Source: CAIWKO01 sp964469155
Lineage (GTDB): Bacteria; Bacteroidota; Bacteroidia; Bacteroidales; CAIWKO01
Direction of reading: 5' to 3'
Assembly: GCA_964469155.1 (NCBI GenBank)
Contig: CAYXXU010000004.1
Location: forward strand, 19,383 to 83,382
DNA: 64,000 nucleotides
In this document: piece after piece, positions 17,806-27,030 of the stretch
How the letters are laid out: each line of letters begins with the position of its first letter
Position numbering within the stretch: position 1 is the first letter of the stretch
Notes under the pieces: model-generated
Seen by the model: only the letters and a program-made list of their open reading frames with translations
Told to the model about the DNA's origin: nothing
The model's database searches: none
Made by a program: the position numbers and the translations under genes

Positions 17806-20800
17806 ATGAAATGTATTTATTCGAAAATTTTTCTGTTTATATGCATTAATCTGTTAGGTTATTATTCTGTTATGGCCCAGGTCCCGACAAATCAGGATTG
17901 TTTAGGTGCTATTCCTGTATGTCAGACTACTTATTGGCAGGCAAATTCATACTCCGGTCAAGGAAATTATGATCCCGAAATTAATGGTTCAGGTGGTACT
18001 TGTTTGGCATCAGGTGAATTAAATGATGTATGGTATACTTTTACAGTTATCAGTAGTGGCCAGTTGAGTTTTGTAATTCAGCCAAATAATAATTCGGATG
18101 ATTATGACTGGGCTCTTTTTAATTTGACAAATGCCAATTGTGGTGATATATATAATGATCCAGGGTTACAGGTATGCTGTAATTATTCGGCAACCGATGG
18201 CGCAACTGGTATGTACAGTCCTCCCAATGCGAGTTGCAATGCCAGTGCAAGTGACGGCACTATTAGTCCAACCGTAGGTGTTACCGCTGGGCAGACTTAT
18301 GTATTGAATGTTAGTAATTTTTCAAGTTCGAACTTTGGTTATAATTTAAATTTCGGTGCCTCAACTGCTTCCATTTTTGATAATGTACCACCTGTTTTTC
18401 AGTCAGTAAATACAGCAGCTATTACCTGTGGAACTAATCAAATTACTTTTACTTTTTCTGAAAATGTGCTTTGCAGCACTGCAGCTGCCTGCGATTTTGT
18501 GTTAACCGGACCGGGTGGTCCGTATACTGTTACCGGTATTACAAGCGCGGCATGTGCTGTTGGTGCTCCTAATGATAACACCTTTACAATTACGGTTACT
18601 CCTGCTATTACTGCACCAGGGTCATATACTATTTCCTTGGTAAATACTTGTTCATCGGTAGCTGATAATTGTGGAAACTTAGCGGCACCCGCCAGTTTTA
18701 ATTTTATTAATACTGCCCCAGGTGTTTCCATTACTCCAACGACTGACACACTGTGTGCAGGTGGCTGTACAAGCCTTACTGTCAGTGGAGCTACAAGTTA
18801 TAGTTGGTCAAATGGTTTAGGTACTGCTGCGACTGTTAATCCTTGCCCTTTGGTGACGACTACTTATACTGTAACAGGAACTGCTACCGGTTGTACCAGT
18901 ACTGCCGATGCGACTATTACAGTTGAGCCTATTCCAACTGTTACTGCCACTGCTGCTCCCGCATCGATTTGTACAGGTCAAAGTTCTACCTTAACGGCAA
19001 ATGGTGCTACTACCTATAGTTGGCAACCCGGTGGTCTGTCTGGTTCATCAGTAAGTGTTAGCCCGGGAACGACCACCATTTATACAGTTACGGGTACTTC
19101 AGGCAATTGTTCATCGTCAGCAACTATTACCATTACTGTCAATCCAACTCCAGTTTTAAATATCACCCCGGCTAACCCCGCCATTTGTGATGGACAATCG
19201 GTGGGCCTTACTTTAAATAGTACCGTTGCTTTGTCAGGCTGTGTCTGGAATCCGACCAATGGATTGACTCCTTCAAATTCATGCAACCCAACAGCCAATC
19301 CTGCAGTAACTACGACATATAATGTGCAGGGACAGACTGCCCAGGGATGTACCAACACTGCAAGTGTTACCGTTACCGTTAATCCAAATCCAACTGTGAC
19401 GGTTTCTTCCGCTGCTCCGAGCAATACAATTTGTGACGGACAATGTACTCAGTTGACTGCAACCAGTAATCCTGCAGCTAATACCTGGGCATGGTTACCT
19501 GCCACCGGCCTCAGTTCTACAGGCATCTATAACCCAAATGCATGTCCAACCACCACCACAATGTATACCGTTACATCACAAACTGTTGCTGGTTGTACCG
19601 GTTCGAATTCTATAAATATCATTGTAAATCCTGTTCCAATATTAACAGTGACGCCTCAACCAGCCAATATATGTGATGGGGGAAGCATTCAGCTTAATGT
19701 AACAGGAGTCCCCGCACTTTCAGGTTGTTCATGGACTCCTAATAATACTTTGACGCCTACCACCGGGTCTTGTTCCCCAACAGCAAATCCTACCGTCACT
19801 ACTATTTATACTGTAACCGGCCAAAGTGCAGCAGGTTGCACTGGCAGCACTTCAGCAACTGTTACAGTCAATGCCAACCCTGCTATTACCATAACTCCGG
19901 CATCAGCCACTATTTGTGTCGATGGGTCTACAACTTTGCAGGCGAGTGATCTGCCTGTAGGACTAGTAGCCACATGGGCCTGGTTGCCCACAACAGGAAT
20001 TAATCCGGCCAATAGTGCCAACCCAACCGTTAACCCGACTACCACAACAATTTATTCAGTTACCGGAACATCAGCCGCCAGTTGTTCTGGTTCAGCATCA
20101 ATCACTGTTACAGTAAATCCATTACCTGTTCTGAGTTTTTCTGTTTTACCTACGTTGTGTGTCAGTTCTCCTGGTTTTATTCTGAGCCAGGCAAGTCCGG
20201 CTGGTGGCATTTATTTTGGACCCGGGGTTAACTCAGGGGTGTTTACACCCTCATCAGCGGGCACAGGAACTCATACAATCTTTTATAGTTATTCTGATCC
20301 GAATACAGGTTGTTCTGATACGATTTCCCAAACCATAACCATTAATTCGGGAATACCAGTTACTATTACACCGACTAATCCTTTTATTTGTCCGAATGGA
20401 AATGTTACTCTGACTGCTGGTGGTGCCGATAGTTACGTCTGGACACCACCTTTAGGATTAAATGTAACTACCGGCCCTGTAGTGATAGCGACACCTCCCT
20501 CAAGTATCATATATACAGTCACCGGTACCAATGCCGATGGTTGCAGCGGATCGAATACTACTACTATCAACTATTACAATACTTCACAGGTTGGAATTTT
20601 AGCCGTTCCGAACGATGGTTGCAATCCTGTGGAGGTGACACTAGATTTTACACCTGCTAATCTGATTGCCAATGGTACCTGGAACTGGCATTTTGGCGAT
20701 TACTATAGCAATATTAATACTTCGACAGATTCTACCGGACATCACATTTACCAGCATGAAGGGAATTTTGTGGTTACATTTACAGGTTTAGATATCAACG

Positions 20801-21381
20801 GCTGTGTAATTTCTGCTCATACCAATGTTGATGTATATATTAAACCCAATGCTGATTTTTATAATAACCCTGAGGTAGCATATTCAGATAATCCTGCTAT
20901 CACCTTTGTGGATCTTTCTTATGGTGCTAATTACTGGTTATGGGATTTTGGTGACCCGGGATCATATAATTTCAATTTTTCGTACGAAATGAATCCCATC
21001 CACGTGTTCAGCGATTCAGGAACGTATACTATTATGCTTGTAGTGATGAGCAGCCACAATTGCAGCGATACTGCCTATCATGATGTAATAATTTATCCAA
21101 CACCTATTGTTTATATTCCAAATGCATTTACTCCGAACGGTGACAGATTGAATGATGTTTTTCGACCTGTTATTACCGGATTTGATAAATCAACCTATAA
21201 ATTTTATATCTTTGACCGCTGGGGAAGAGAAGTTTTCTTTTCTAACGATGTATATACCGGATGGGATGGTAAAAATAAAGGGAAACCAATAGAAATTGGT
21301 GTTTTTAGCTATATTGTCTATTTTAACGAATACACCGGTAAAGAACATAAAATAATTGGAAGTGTAACTCTAATCAGATAA
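17806..21381 (+). CDS. Giant secreted Ig-repeat/PKD protein with T9SS type B sorting domain
   Basis: A 1191-residue protein with signal peptide MKCIYSKIFLFICINLLGYY and cleavage near VMAQ. It opens with a Cys-containing PPC-like domain (about residues 27-185, with WYTF, DYDWALFNL, GQTYVLNV). An SbsA-type Ig-like domain (about 190-300) contains TFTFSENVLC. A series of Ig-like repeats follows (about 305-860) with the pattern ICxGxSxxL...GCTGS...VTVNPxP, related to but less regular than those in the upstream gene. Then come PKD-like domains (WNWHFGD, WLWDFGD) and a type B sorting domain (IPNAFTPNGDRLND, FDRWGREVFF, GWDG, GSVTLIR). The start is 12 bases after the upstream stop, so the two are co-transcribed paralogues, probably exported by the T9SS. 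Confidence 0.92.
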   Translation: MKCIYSKIFLFICINLLGYYSVMAQVPTNQDCLGAIPVCQTTYWQANSYSGQGNYDPEINGSGGTCLASGELNDVWYTFTVISSGQLSFVIQPNNNSDDYDWALFNLTNANCGDIYNDPGLQVCCNYSATDGATGMYSPPNASCNASASDGTISPTVGVTAGQTYVLNVSNFSSSNFGYNLNFGASTASIFDNVPPVFQSVNTAAITCGTNQITFTFSENVLCSTAAACDFVLTGPGGPYTVTGITSAACAVGAPNDNTFTITVTPAITAPGSYTISLVNTCSSVADNCGNLAAPASFNFINTAPGVSITPTTDTLCAGGCTSLTVSGATSYSWSNGLGTAATVNPCPLVTTTYTVTGTATGCTSTADATITVEPIPTVTATAAPASICTGQSSTLTANGATTYSWQPGGLSGSSVSVSPGTTTIYTVTGTSGNCSSSATITITVNPTPVLNITPANPAICDGQSVGLTLNSTVALSGCVWNPTNGLTPSNSCNPTANPAVTTTYNVQGQTAQGCTNTASVTVTVNPNPTVTVSSAAPSNTICDGQCTQLTATSNPAANTWAWLPATGLSSTGIYNPNACPTTTTMYTVTSQTVAGCTGSNSINIIVNPVPILTVTPQPANICDGGSIQLNVTGVPALSGCSWTPNNTLTPTTGSCSPTANPTVTTIYTVTGQSAAGCTGSTSATVTVNANPAITITPASATICVDGSTTLQASDLPVGLVATWAWLPTTGINPANSANPTVNPTTTTIYSVTGTSAASCSGSASITVTVNPLPVLSFSVLPTLCVSSPGFILSQASPAGGIYFGPGVNSGVFTPSSAGTGTHTIFYSYSDPNTGCSDTISQTITINSGIPVTITPTNPFICPNGNVTLTAGGADSYVWTPPLGLNVTTGPVVIATPPSSIIYTVTGTNADGCSGSNTTTINYYNTSQVGILAVPNDGCNPVEVTLDFTPANLIANGTWNWHFGDYYSNINTSTDSTGHHIYQHEGNFVVTFTGLDINGCVISAHTNVDVYIKPNADFYNNPEVAYSDNPAITFVDLSYGANYWLWDFGDPGSYNFNFSYEMNPIHVFSDSGTYTIMLVVMSSHNCSDTAYHDVIIYPTPIVYIPNAFTPNGDRLNDVFRPVITGFDKSTYKFYIFDRWGREVFFSNDVYTGWDGKNKGKPIEIGVFSYIVYFNEYTGKEHKIIGSVTLIR

Positions 21382-21404
21382 TAACCAAACAAAAAAATCA
21401 AATT

Positions 21405-21851
21405 ATGAAAAATTTTTTAAGTGCTTTCGTTGCAATTTTAATTTGCACGGGTTTCACCTTCGGGCAAACTGCTGACGATGTGGTTTTTTCTTTTGTAAAA
21501 AAAGATAAAGAAAAGATCTTTCAGAAAAAAGATGATGGTTCACGTTATGCAAATTTTGTGATCACCGGACTTAAATCTGATGAGCAGGCTGCTAATTTCG
21601 CTGCTGCTTTCAAAAAAAGCGATTATGTGGTTGATTTTACTGTTTCAGATGAATTCGCAGCCGGTCAGCGCAATGCTTATATTTGTGTCAGAAAAGAAGC
21701 CAAGTTTGAGCATTTACGTGACCTGTTAAAATTCAACGGTGTTGCTTATATAAAAATAAATGATAAAGCAACAGCAGTTTCGATGATGAAATCGAGATCT
21801 GAAAAGAGGGCTGAAAAGGGTAATGGTCCTGCCGGATCTACAACCCACTAA
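21405..21851 (+). CDS. Small secreted protein of unknown function
   Basis: The protein has 148 residues with signal peptide MKNFLSAFVAILICTGFTFG. The mature part is charged and Lys-rich, with alternating helical and strand-like segments (ANFVITGLKSDEQAANFAAAF, then a similar DYVVDFTVSDEF strand), which gives an alpha/beta pattern reminiscent of small ferredoxin-like folds; I do not recognise a family. It starts 23 bases after the second type B protein and is followed by a terminator, so it is the last gene of the three-gene secreted-protein operon. A role linked to those two surface proteins is inferred from position only. Confidence 0.75.
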   Translation: MKNFLSAFVAILICTGFTFGQTADDVVFSFVKKDKEKIFQKKDDGSRYANFVITGLKSDEQAANFAAAFKKSDYVVDFTVSDEFAAGQRNAYICVRKEAKFEHLRDLLKFNGVAYIKINDKATAVSMMKSRSEKRAEKGNGPAGSTTH

Positions 21852-21873
21852 ATAACTATTTGAAATATTTTTG

Positions 21874-21914
21874 AAAAGGATAATCCTGCCTCCATAGCGG
21901 GCTATCCTTTTTTT
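21874..21914 (+). terminator. Rho-independent terminator of the giant-protein operon
   Basis: AAAAGGATA pairs with TATCCTTTT around a loop of about 20 bases, followed by a T-run. It begins 23 bases after the stop at 21851. Confidence 0.8.
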
Positions 21915-21942
21915 GTTATATTTACAGTAATATGAAAAGATT

Positions 21943-22203
21943 ATGACCGATCAAAAAACCGAATTTAAGGTATCAGGCGAAGAATTGCTTGGTAAAATAA
22001 AAAAACTACTGCACGAAGGCAATATCAGGCGAATTATTATAAAAGACGAAAAGGGCAATATATTTATGGAGATTCCGGTAACGGTTGGAATTGTCGGTGC
22101 TGCTTTATTGCCGGTTTTTGCTGCAGTAGGAGCTTTGGCAGCTTTGGTGAGTAATTTTACCATAGAAGTTGTTAAAAAAGAAAGCGATGAAACCATGAAT
22201 TAA
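21943..22203 (+). CDS. DUF4342 family protein
   Basis: An 86-residue small protein. The N-terminal 35 residues hold the family pattern FKVSGEELLGKIKKLLHEGN followed by RRIIIKDEKGN. A hydrophobic segment (about residues 43-68, rich in Val, Ala, Gly and Leu) and a short charged tail follow. The family is of unknown function; the layout suggests a small membrane-associated protein. It starts 29 bases after the terminator and ends 8 bases before the transketolase N-terminal subunit, so it probably leads that operon. A TATATTTA sequence near 21917 is a weak promoter candidate. Confidence 0.8.
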   Translation: MTDQKTEFKVSGEELLGKIKKLLHEGNIRRIIIKDEKGNIFMEIPVTVGIVGAALLPVFAAVGALAALVSNFTIEVVKKESDETMN

Positions 22204-22211
22204 CCCTGACT

Positions 22212-23042
22212 ATGCCTATTTATAAAACCAATAATACAATTGAGTTAAAGCAGATATCGCGACAAATACGAAAGGATATTCTGAATAGTATTTCAGAGGC
22301 AGGTTCAGGTCATACCGGTGGTTCGCTCGGATTGGCTGATTTGTTTGCCTGTCTGTATTTTTCCGTAATGCATCACGATCCCCAACATCCTGAATTGGAA
22401 GACAGGGACCGGTTGATACTTTCCATCGGGCACGTGGCTCCTGTTTTGTATGCAACACTGGCCCAGGCAGGATATTTTCCCCTGGAAGAATTACTTACCT
22501 TACGTAAACTTGGTTCCAGGTTGCAGGGACATCCGGGAAGGGATCATGGTTTGCCCGGAATAGAACTTTCGGCAGGTTCGCTGGGACAAGGATTATCCGT
22601 TTCGGTAGGAATGGCTTTGGCGGCCAAAATGGATCTGCGAGATCATTATATTTATTGTATCATGGGCGATGGTGAACTTCAGGAAGGCTCTGTGTGGGAG
22701 GCTGCCATGAGTGCCGGACATTATAAACTTGATAACCTGATAGCCATCGTCGACCGAAATAAACTTCAGATAGACGGGGCAAACTCAATTGTTATGGAGA
22801 TTGAACCCCTGGCAGACAAGTGGAAGTCGTTCGGGTGGCATGTTTCTGGATGTGATGGGAACAATCATGCCGAACTGCTGGCTTGTTTTGCAAAATGTAA
22901 ATTTCAAAAAGGCAAGCCCAATATTATTCTTGCCCATACCCTTATGGGAAAAGGGGTAAAAGCCATTGAAAATGATTATCTCTGGCATGGAAAAGCTCCT
23001 TCGAAAGAACAGCTTGTTGAGTTTCTTGCAATGTTAGAGTAA
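22212..23042 (+). CDS. Transketolase, N-terminal (TPP-binding) subunit
   Basis: This is half of a split transketolase, which moves two-carbon ketol units in the pentose phosphate pathway. It has 276 residues. Motifs: GSGHTGGSLG (His34), ILSIGHVAPVLY, the ELSAGSLGQGLS segment, and the thiamine-diphosphate motif beginning at GDG (152-154, GDGELQEGSVWEAA) and ending near NKLQIDG. The matching C-terminal subunit is at 23193. The 150-base gap between the two halves is unusual for an obligate pair and holds a dispersed CACAAAG-type repeat. The ATG lies 8 bases after the DUF4342 stop. Confidence 0.95.
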   Translation: MPIYKTNNTIELKQISRQIRKDILNSISEAGSGHTGGSLGLADLFACLYFSVMHHDPQHPELEDRDRLILSIGHVAPVLYATLAQAGYFPLEELLTLRKLGSRLQGHPGRDHGLPGIELSAGSLGQGLSVSVGMALAAKMDLRDHYIYCIMGDGELQEGSVWEAAMSAGHYKLDNLIAIVDRNKLQIDGANSIVMEIEPLADKWKSFGWHVSGCDGNNHAELLACFAKCKFQKGKPNIILAHTLMGKGVKAIENDYLWHGKAPSKEQLVEFLAMLE

Positions 23043-23082
23043 GATTCGTATGAATATTATTAAGAGTTCCACAAATGGTGAA

Positions 23083-23117
23083 AGATAATGCCACCAAGGC
23101 ACAAAGACACAAAGATA
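23083..23117 (+). repeat. CACAAAG-type repeat between transketolase subunit genes
   Basis: GCCACCAAGGCACAAAGACA and a following CAAAGATACACC resemble the family seen at 31046-31145. It sits inside the spacer of a split-enzyme operon. Confidence 0.6.
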
Positions 23118-23192
23118 CACCAAATCGAAGCCAAGTGTATCCATGCTTAATATTACTAAGTCCAATCAATTATCATAAGTCCTCGTTTATTT

Positions 23193-24158
23193 ATGAATCG
23201 TTATATAAATAGGGGTAACAAAGCTACCAAATCAGGGTTTGGGGAAGGGGTGAACCTGGCCGGAAGTTACCATGAGAATATTGTAGTGCTGGGTGCGGAT
23301 ATCACTGCATCGGTTGGGCTTGATCTGTTTGCAAAGAATTTTCCCCAACGTTTTTTTTCGATGGGCATTGCCGAGCAGAATTGTGTGGGTGTGGCTGCGG
23401 GTTTTGCTTTAAGCGGTAAGATCCCTGTTTTTTCGACTTATGGGGTGTTTGCCGCCCTACGAACTACGGATCAGATTAGGATATCGGTATGTTATAACAA
23501 TCTTCATGTAATAATTGGTGGTGCACATGCAGGCATTTCGGTGGGGCCCGACGGCGCTACTCACCAGGCAATGGAAGATATTGCCATCATGAGGGTTCTT
23601 CCGAATATGACCGTGTTGTCGCCATGCGATGCTACTCAGACCAGATTATTGACAATGGCTGCTGTAGAAAAGCTTGATGGACCAGTGTATATACGCTTTG
23701 GCAGGAGTGAGGTTCCTGATTTTACCGATGAGAATGAATCCCTTGAAATTGGCAAGGGACAATTACTGACCAAAGGTAATGATATTACCCTTATTGCTAC
23801 CGGGCATATGGTTTGGGAAGCTCTGCAATGTGCTGCACAACTTCACGAGAAGGGGATATTTGCCCGCGTAATCAATCTGCACACCATAAAACCCATAGAT
23901 AAGGAATTAATTATTCAGGCAGCCCGCGAAACTAAAGGAATCATTACTATAGAAGAACACCAGGTGAATGGTGGATTGGGTGGTGCCGTTGCCGAAGTGG
24001 TTTCGCAGTATTATCCCGTTAAAATGAAAATGATAGGAATGAACGACCGGTTTGGTGAATCGGGACAACCCCGCGAACTGATGGAAAAATACCAATTGAC
24101 GGCCCCTCAAATTTACGAACAGGTTTTACAGTTTATACATTATGACAGTATCAGTTGA
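23193..24158 (+). CDS. Transketolase, C-terminal subunit
   Basis: The protein has 321 residues. It contains the pyrimidine-binding and C-terminal transketolase domains: VVLGADIT near the start, RFFSMGIAEQNCVGVAAGFA (with the catalytic Glu in GIAEQN), GGAHAGISVGPDGATHQAMEDIA, and the C-terminal ITIEEHQVNGGLGGAV. It forms the active enzyme with the subunit at 22212. A start 150 bases after that gene is odd for an operon pair; no separate promoter is obvious. Its stop lies 1 base before the start of the VanY-like gene. Confidence 0.95.
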   Translation: MNRYINRGNKATKSGFGEGVNLAGSYHENIVVLGADITASVGLDLFAKNFPQRFFSMGIAEQNCVGVAAGFALSGKIPVFSTYGVFAALRTTDQIRISVCYNNLHVIIGGAHAGISVGPDGATHQAMEDIAIMRVLPNMTVLSPCDATQTRLLTMAAVEKLDGPVYIRFGRSEVPDFTDENESLEIGKGQLLTKGNDITLIATGHMVWEALQCAAQLHEKGIFARVINLHTIKPIDKELIIQAARETKGIITIEEHQVNGGLGGAVAEVVSQYYPVKMKMIGMNDRFGESGQPRELMEKYQLTAPQIYEQVLQFIHYDSIS

Positions 24159-24159
24159 A

Positions 24160-24996
24160 ATGAAAAAGATAAAGCTCTCCACTGTTTTGATGGTTATTGT
24201 ACTGTTGCTAATGATTGCATATTACCTGATCCAAAATAAGGAGAAATACCAACAGCAGCAAAATCAAGTGCTTACTTCGCATGCTGGACCTATAACCAGT
24301 GCAAAACCTAATACTTTTTTCGTTGTGGACACGAATGTCAGCGTTGAATTTCTGACCGGTAAGTTCAATCCCTCCAAAGAGGATGATTTTACTGAGGTTG
24401 ATCCTGAATACGGTAACCGCAAAGGTTTGTACCTGTTAAAGGAATCTTATAAAGCTTTTATAAAAATGTATTATGCCGCTCAGCATGATGGTATTAAACT
24501 CTCGATTATTTCGGCCACCCGCAATTTTGCTTATCAGAAAGGGATATGGGAGGGGAAATGGAACGGGAGCAAACTGGTGGAAGGAAAGAACCTGGCCACC
24601 TCGGTGAAGGACCCATTGGAACGTGCCACCGTCATTCTGAAGTATAGTTCCATGCCGGGTACTTCGAGACATCACTGGGGAACCGATATTGACCTGAACA
24701 GCATGGATGTGAAATATTTCGAAACGACACCCGGCAACAAGGTGTATGAATGGCTGACAAAAAATGCCGGTAAATATGGCTTCTGCCAACCCTTCAATTC
24801 GAAAGAGACCCGCAAGAGCGGTTATGAGGAGGAAAAATGGCATTGGTCGTATATGCCACTTTCATCTTTGTTTCTGAATGCGTATCAAAAAAAGGTGGGT
24901 TATGCTCATATCAACGGGTTTTCAGGAAGCGAAACGGCTGCCAAACTTAATGTGATTCAAAATTATGTTTTGTCAGTGAATGGGGATTGCAAATAG
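24160..24996 (+). CDS. M15-family D-alanyl-D-alanine carboxypeptidase (VanY-like)
   Basis: The protein has 278 residues from the ATG at 24160; an in-frame ATG at 24142 would overlap the transketolase gene by 17 bases and spoil the signal anchor. The N-terminus is a single membrane anchor (about residues 4-23). The M15 zinc-peptidase motifs follow: SATRNFAYQKGIW, SRHHWGTDIDL (His and Asp ligands) and EEKWHWSYMP (final His ligand). The enzyme would trim stem-peptide D-Ala in the periplasm. The gene begins 1 base after the transketolase stop, so co-transcription is likely, though the functional link is unclear. Confidence 0.88.
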   Translation: MKKIKLSTVLMVIVLLLMIAYYLIQNKEKYQQQQNQVLTSHAGPITSAKPNTFFVVDTNVSVEFLTGKFNPSKEDDFTEVDPEYGNRKGLYLLKESYKAFIKMYYAAQHDGIKLSIISATRNFAYQKGIWEGKWNGSKLVEGKNLATSVKDPLERATVILKYSSMPGTSRHHWGTDIDLNSMDVKYFETTPGNKVYEWLTKNAGKYGFCQPFNSKETRKSGYEEEKWHWSYMPLSSLFLNAYQKKVGYAHINGFSGSETAAKLNVIQNYVLSVNGDCK

Positions 24997-25056
24997 GAAA
25001 TTGTCTGAACTGCTGATAGGTCTGATTAACCTGTAGGAATAGGAGGAACTTTGGGC

Positions 25057-25521
25057 TTAAGATAAGCTGAAGGTTTTTTTGTTGGTTAAAATGATTTCCC
25101 ATTCGCCAGGCCCGGTAATCAATACCTCCCGAACCGGATTTATATTTGATGTATTTTACCCAGATTCCGCATGCCCATTTGCTGCAGTTTTAAGGAAATT
25201 TTATTGTCGTCATTGGTTCTGGTTATATTATATTGGTCAAGGTCGCGGGCTATAAAAAACCTGTAGGGCTGAGGTGTGATCTTTTTGATGAATATATCGT
25301 TTTCCCAAATGCCATTTACTATACTATCGGCAGGTTTCCTTTTATACGTATATGTGCCTTCTCCGCATTTCATGCCATTTTTCCATAAACCCAAATAGGT
25401 GTCGCCATTCGACCCTATATATTTCCCCTTTCCGTTGGGATGACAGTTTATGAACCAGCGATGGATCTATTTGAACAGTTTCAGGCAGGTGTGTGAAGAA
25501 AAATTCCGGAATACCTTTTAC
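25057..25521 (-). pseudogene. Decayed MORN-repeat protein gene with at least two frameshifts and no start
   Basis: The minus strand encodes a clear MORN unit (GKGKYIGSNGDTYLGLWKNG then KCGEGTYTY) between 25440 and 25345, but a stop at 25467-25469 lies just upstream and no ATG precedes the unit. Coding-like sequence continues in other frames on both sides: upstream KGIPEFFFTHLPETVQIDP (to about 25521), and downstream after a -1 shift near 25150 NPVREVLITGPGEWEIILTN ending at a stop at 25057-25059. I read these as three pieces of one old gene. MORN repeats bind lipids or serve as scaffolds. The alternative, a short intact ORF from a TTG at 25394, leaves the MORN repeat truncated. Confidence 0.55.
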
Positions 25522-25555
25522 TCAGGTGTCGTGGTCGGCGAATTAATAGATTCAG

Positions 25556-25563
25556 TATATTTG
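25556..25563 (+). promoter_or_regulatory. -7 element of the 425-residue gene
   Basis: TATATTTG fits TAnnTTTG and lies 21 bases before the ATG at 25584. Confidence 0.6.
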
Positions 25564-25583
25564 TAAACAGTTATTCTTTCGCT

Positions 25584-26861
25584 ATGTCGAAACAAAAAAA
25601 GAAAAAGCAAAACAAGGAACAACTTGAAAAGATAGCAAAGGCTCAGGCAAAAAATGAATTTCTGCGACGCCTGAAAAGATTGCTGACGGTTATTGGTTGC
25701 GAAGCTGTGTTTGATATGATTCCTCAGCACATGATGGATAATTTGTTTTTATATCGCTGGCAATCGGTTAAAGTGGTTGGCGACACCGAAAATACTTTTC
25801 ATACTGATGATCTGAAATGGTATAAAAAAGCTTTGGTTCACATGCTGAAGGATAAAATGATGGATCTGGATATGGGAGGGCCAGAAATTGACGTATATAC
25901 TTACCAAACAGTAGGGTTGACCCTGAAAAATTTTTCACAACCCATTTGTGAGAAGTATCTTAAGAATTACCCGCAATATCATGATATCCTTAAACGCTAC
26001 TACGATTCGGATGACCAGATCGACACAATGATTGAATATCTGATAAGCGCCAACGAGTACATTTGTTTCCTGATCTCAGATCTCAGAACATGTATTTACT
26101 GGACCAAACCTGATTCGAAGATACTTGATAACAGGCTTGCGGCAGGATTCACGGTTACTATACACAGCGCCGTACCCGAGAAAAAGAATTTTATTATAAA
26201 CAGAGAATTGCATACCGCCCTTAGGGTGGGCTGGACCATTAAGTCATCTCCCGAATGGGTAAGTATCAGACCCGAAAGCATAGGGCTCAGACAGATTGGC
26301 AAAGATAACCTGATAGATGTTTACATACAGGACCATGCTCTCAGGAGAATGATTGAACGTAACGACTGTATTTATGTGCAGTATCTGTGGATGTACCTTA
26401 ATGGCAGTGTGTACGATATGAAGTATCATTTGCACAAGGACAACGGAAAATACATGATAGAATTCAAAGTATTCGAAATCAAAACAGGTTATCTTGTGGC
26501 CCAGTTGATAGATACCCGCTTAGTAATACAAACCTTTCTGTTCCTAACCAACGACGGAACTCCTGAAGGGCTTAAACTGCGCGAGAACCTGGGGATTGAA
26601 AAGGCCGATAAGGAATACCTGAAGATTGACAAACTGAGCACCTTTATCGCGCCCGAGGTTCAAAGCAACGAAAAGATCAGGAAGGTGTTCCATGATGCCG
26701 GCTGCGAATCGCTTTTCAGGCTGAAAGCCGAACTGGAAAAAAGAGACATTCTGCTCAGAAAACCTGTAAGCGCCAGCCTGATTGAAGATTACCTTATGCT
26801 GAACGAGGAGAAAACAACGGGTTTTTATCCGGAGGAAGAGGAAGGCAACCATAATGAATAG
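25584..26861 (+). CDS. Conserved-looking cytoplasmic protein of unknown function
   Basis: The protein has 425 residues, no signal peptide and no membrane segment. It begins with a very basic Lys/Gln stretch (MSKQKKKKQNKEQLEKIAK), which may bind nucleic acid or ribosomes. Near residues 246-263 comes DVYIQDHALRRMIERND; the HAxxRMxER pattern recalls the conserved core of DUF4258/BrnT-type RNase folds, but the rest of the protein does not, so this is only a hint. The C-terminus is acidic (EEEEGNHNE). Neighbours are a MORN pseudogene and a hairpin-rich intergenic region, so it is probably monocistronic. I do not recognise the family. Confidence 0.75.
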   Translation: MSKQKKKKQNKEQLEKIAKAQAKNEFLRRLKRLLTVIGCEAVFDMIPQHMMDNLFLYRWQSVKVVGDTENTFHTDDLKWYKKALVHMLKDKMMDLDMGGPEIDVYTYQTVGLTLKNFSQPICEKYLKNYPQYHDILKRYYDSDDQIDTMIEYLISANEYICFLISDLRTCIYWTKPDSKILDNRLAAGFTVTIHSAVPEKKNFIINRELHTALRVGWTIKSSPEWVSIRPESIGLRQIGKDNLIDVYIQDHALRRMIERNDCIYVQYLWMYLNGSVYDMKYHLHKDNGKYMIEFKVFEIKTGYLVAQLIDTRLVIQTFLFLTNDGTPEGLKLRENLGIEKADKEYLKIDKLSTFIAPEVQSNEKIRKVFHDAGCESLFRLKAELEKRDILLRKPVSASLIEDYLMLNEEKTTGFYPEEEEGNHNE

Positions 26862-27030
26862 GAGGGTGAGGTGAAACCATAGCGCAAAGGGGTGGGAGAC
26901 CATTTTGTTAAATAATGAATAACGAATAATGAATCATGAATGATGAAGTGGGAGGGTAATACTTCGGACTTCGGTGTTTCTGGTTCGATATTCAATATTA
27001 TCTTTGGAATTTTCTGATTTTTTTTGCGCC

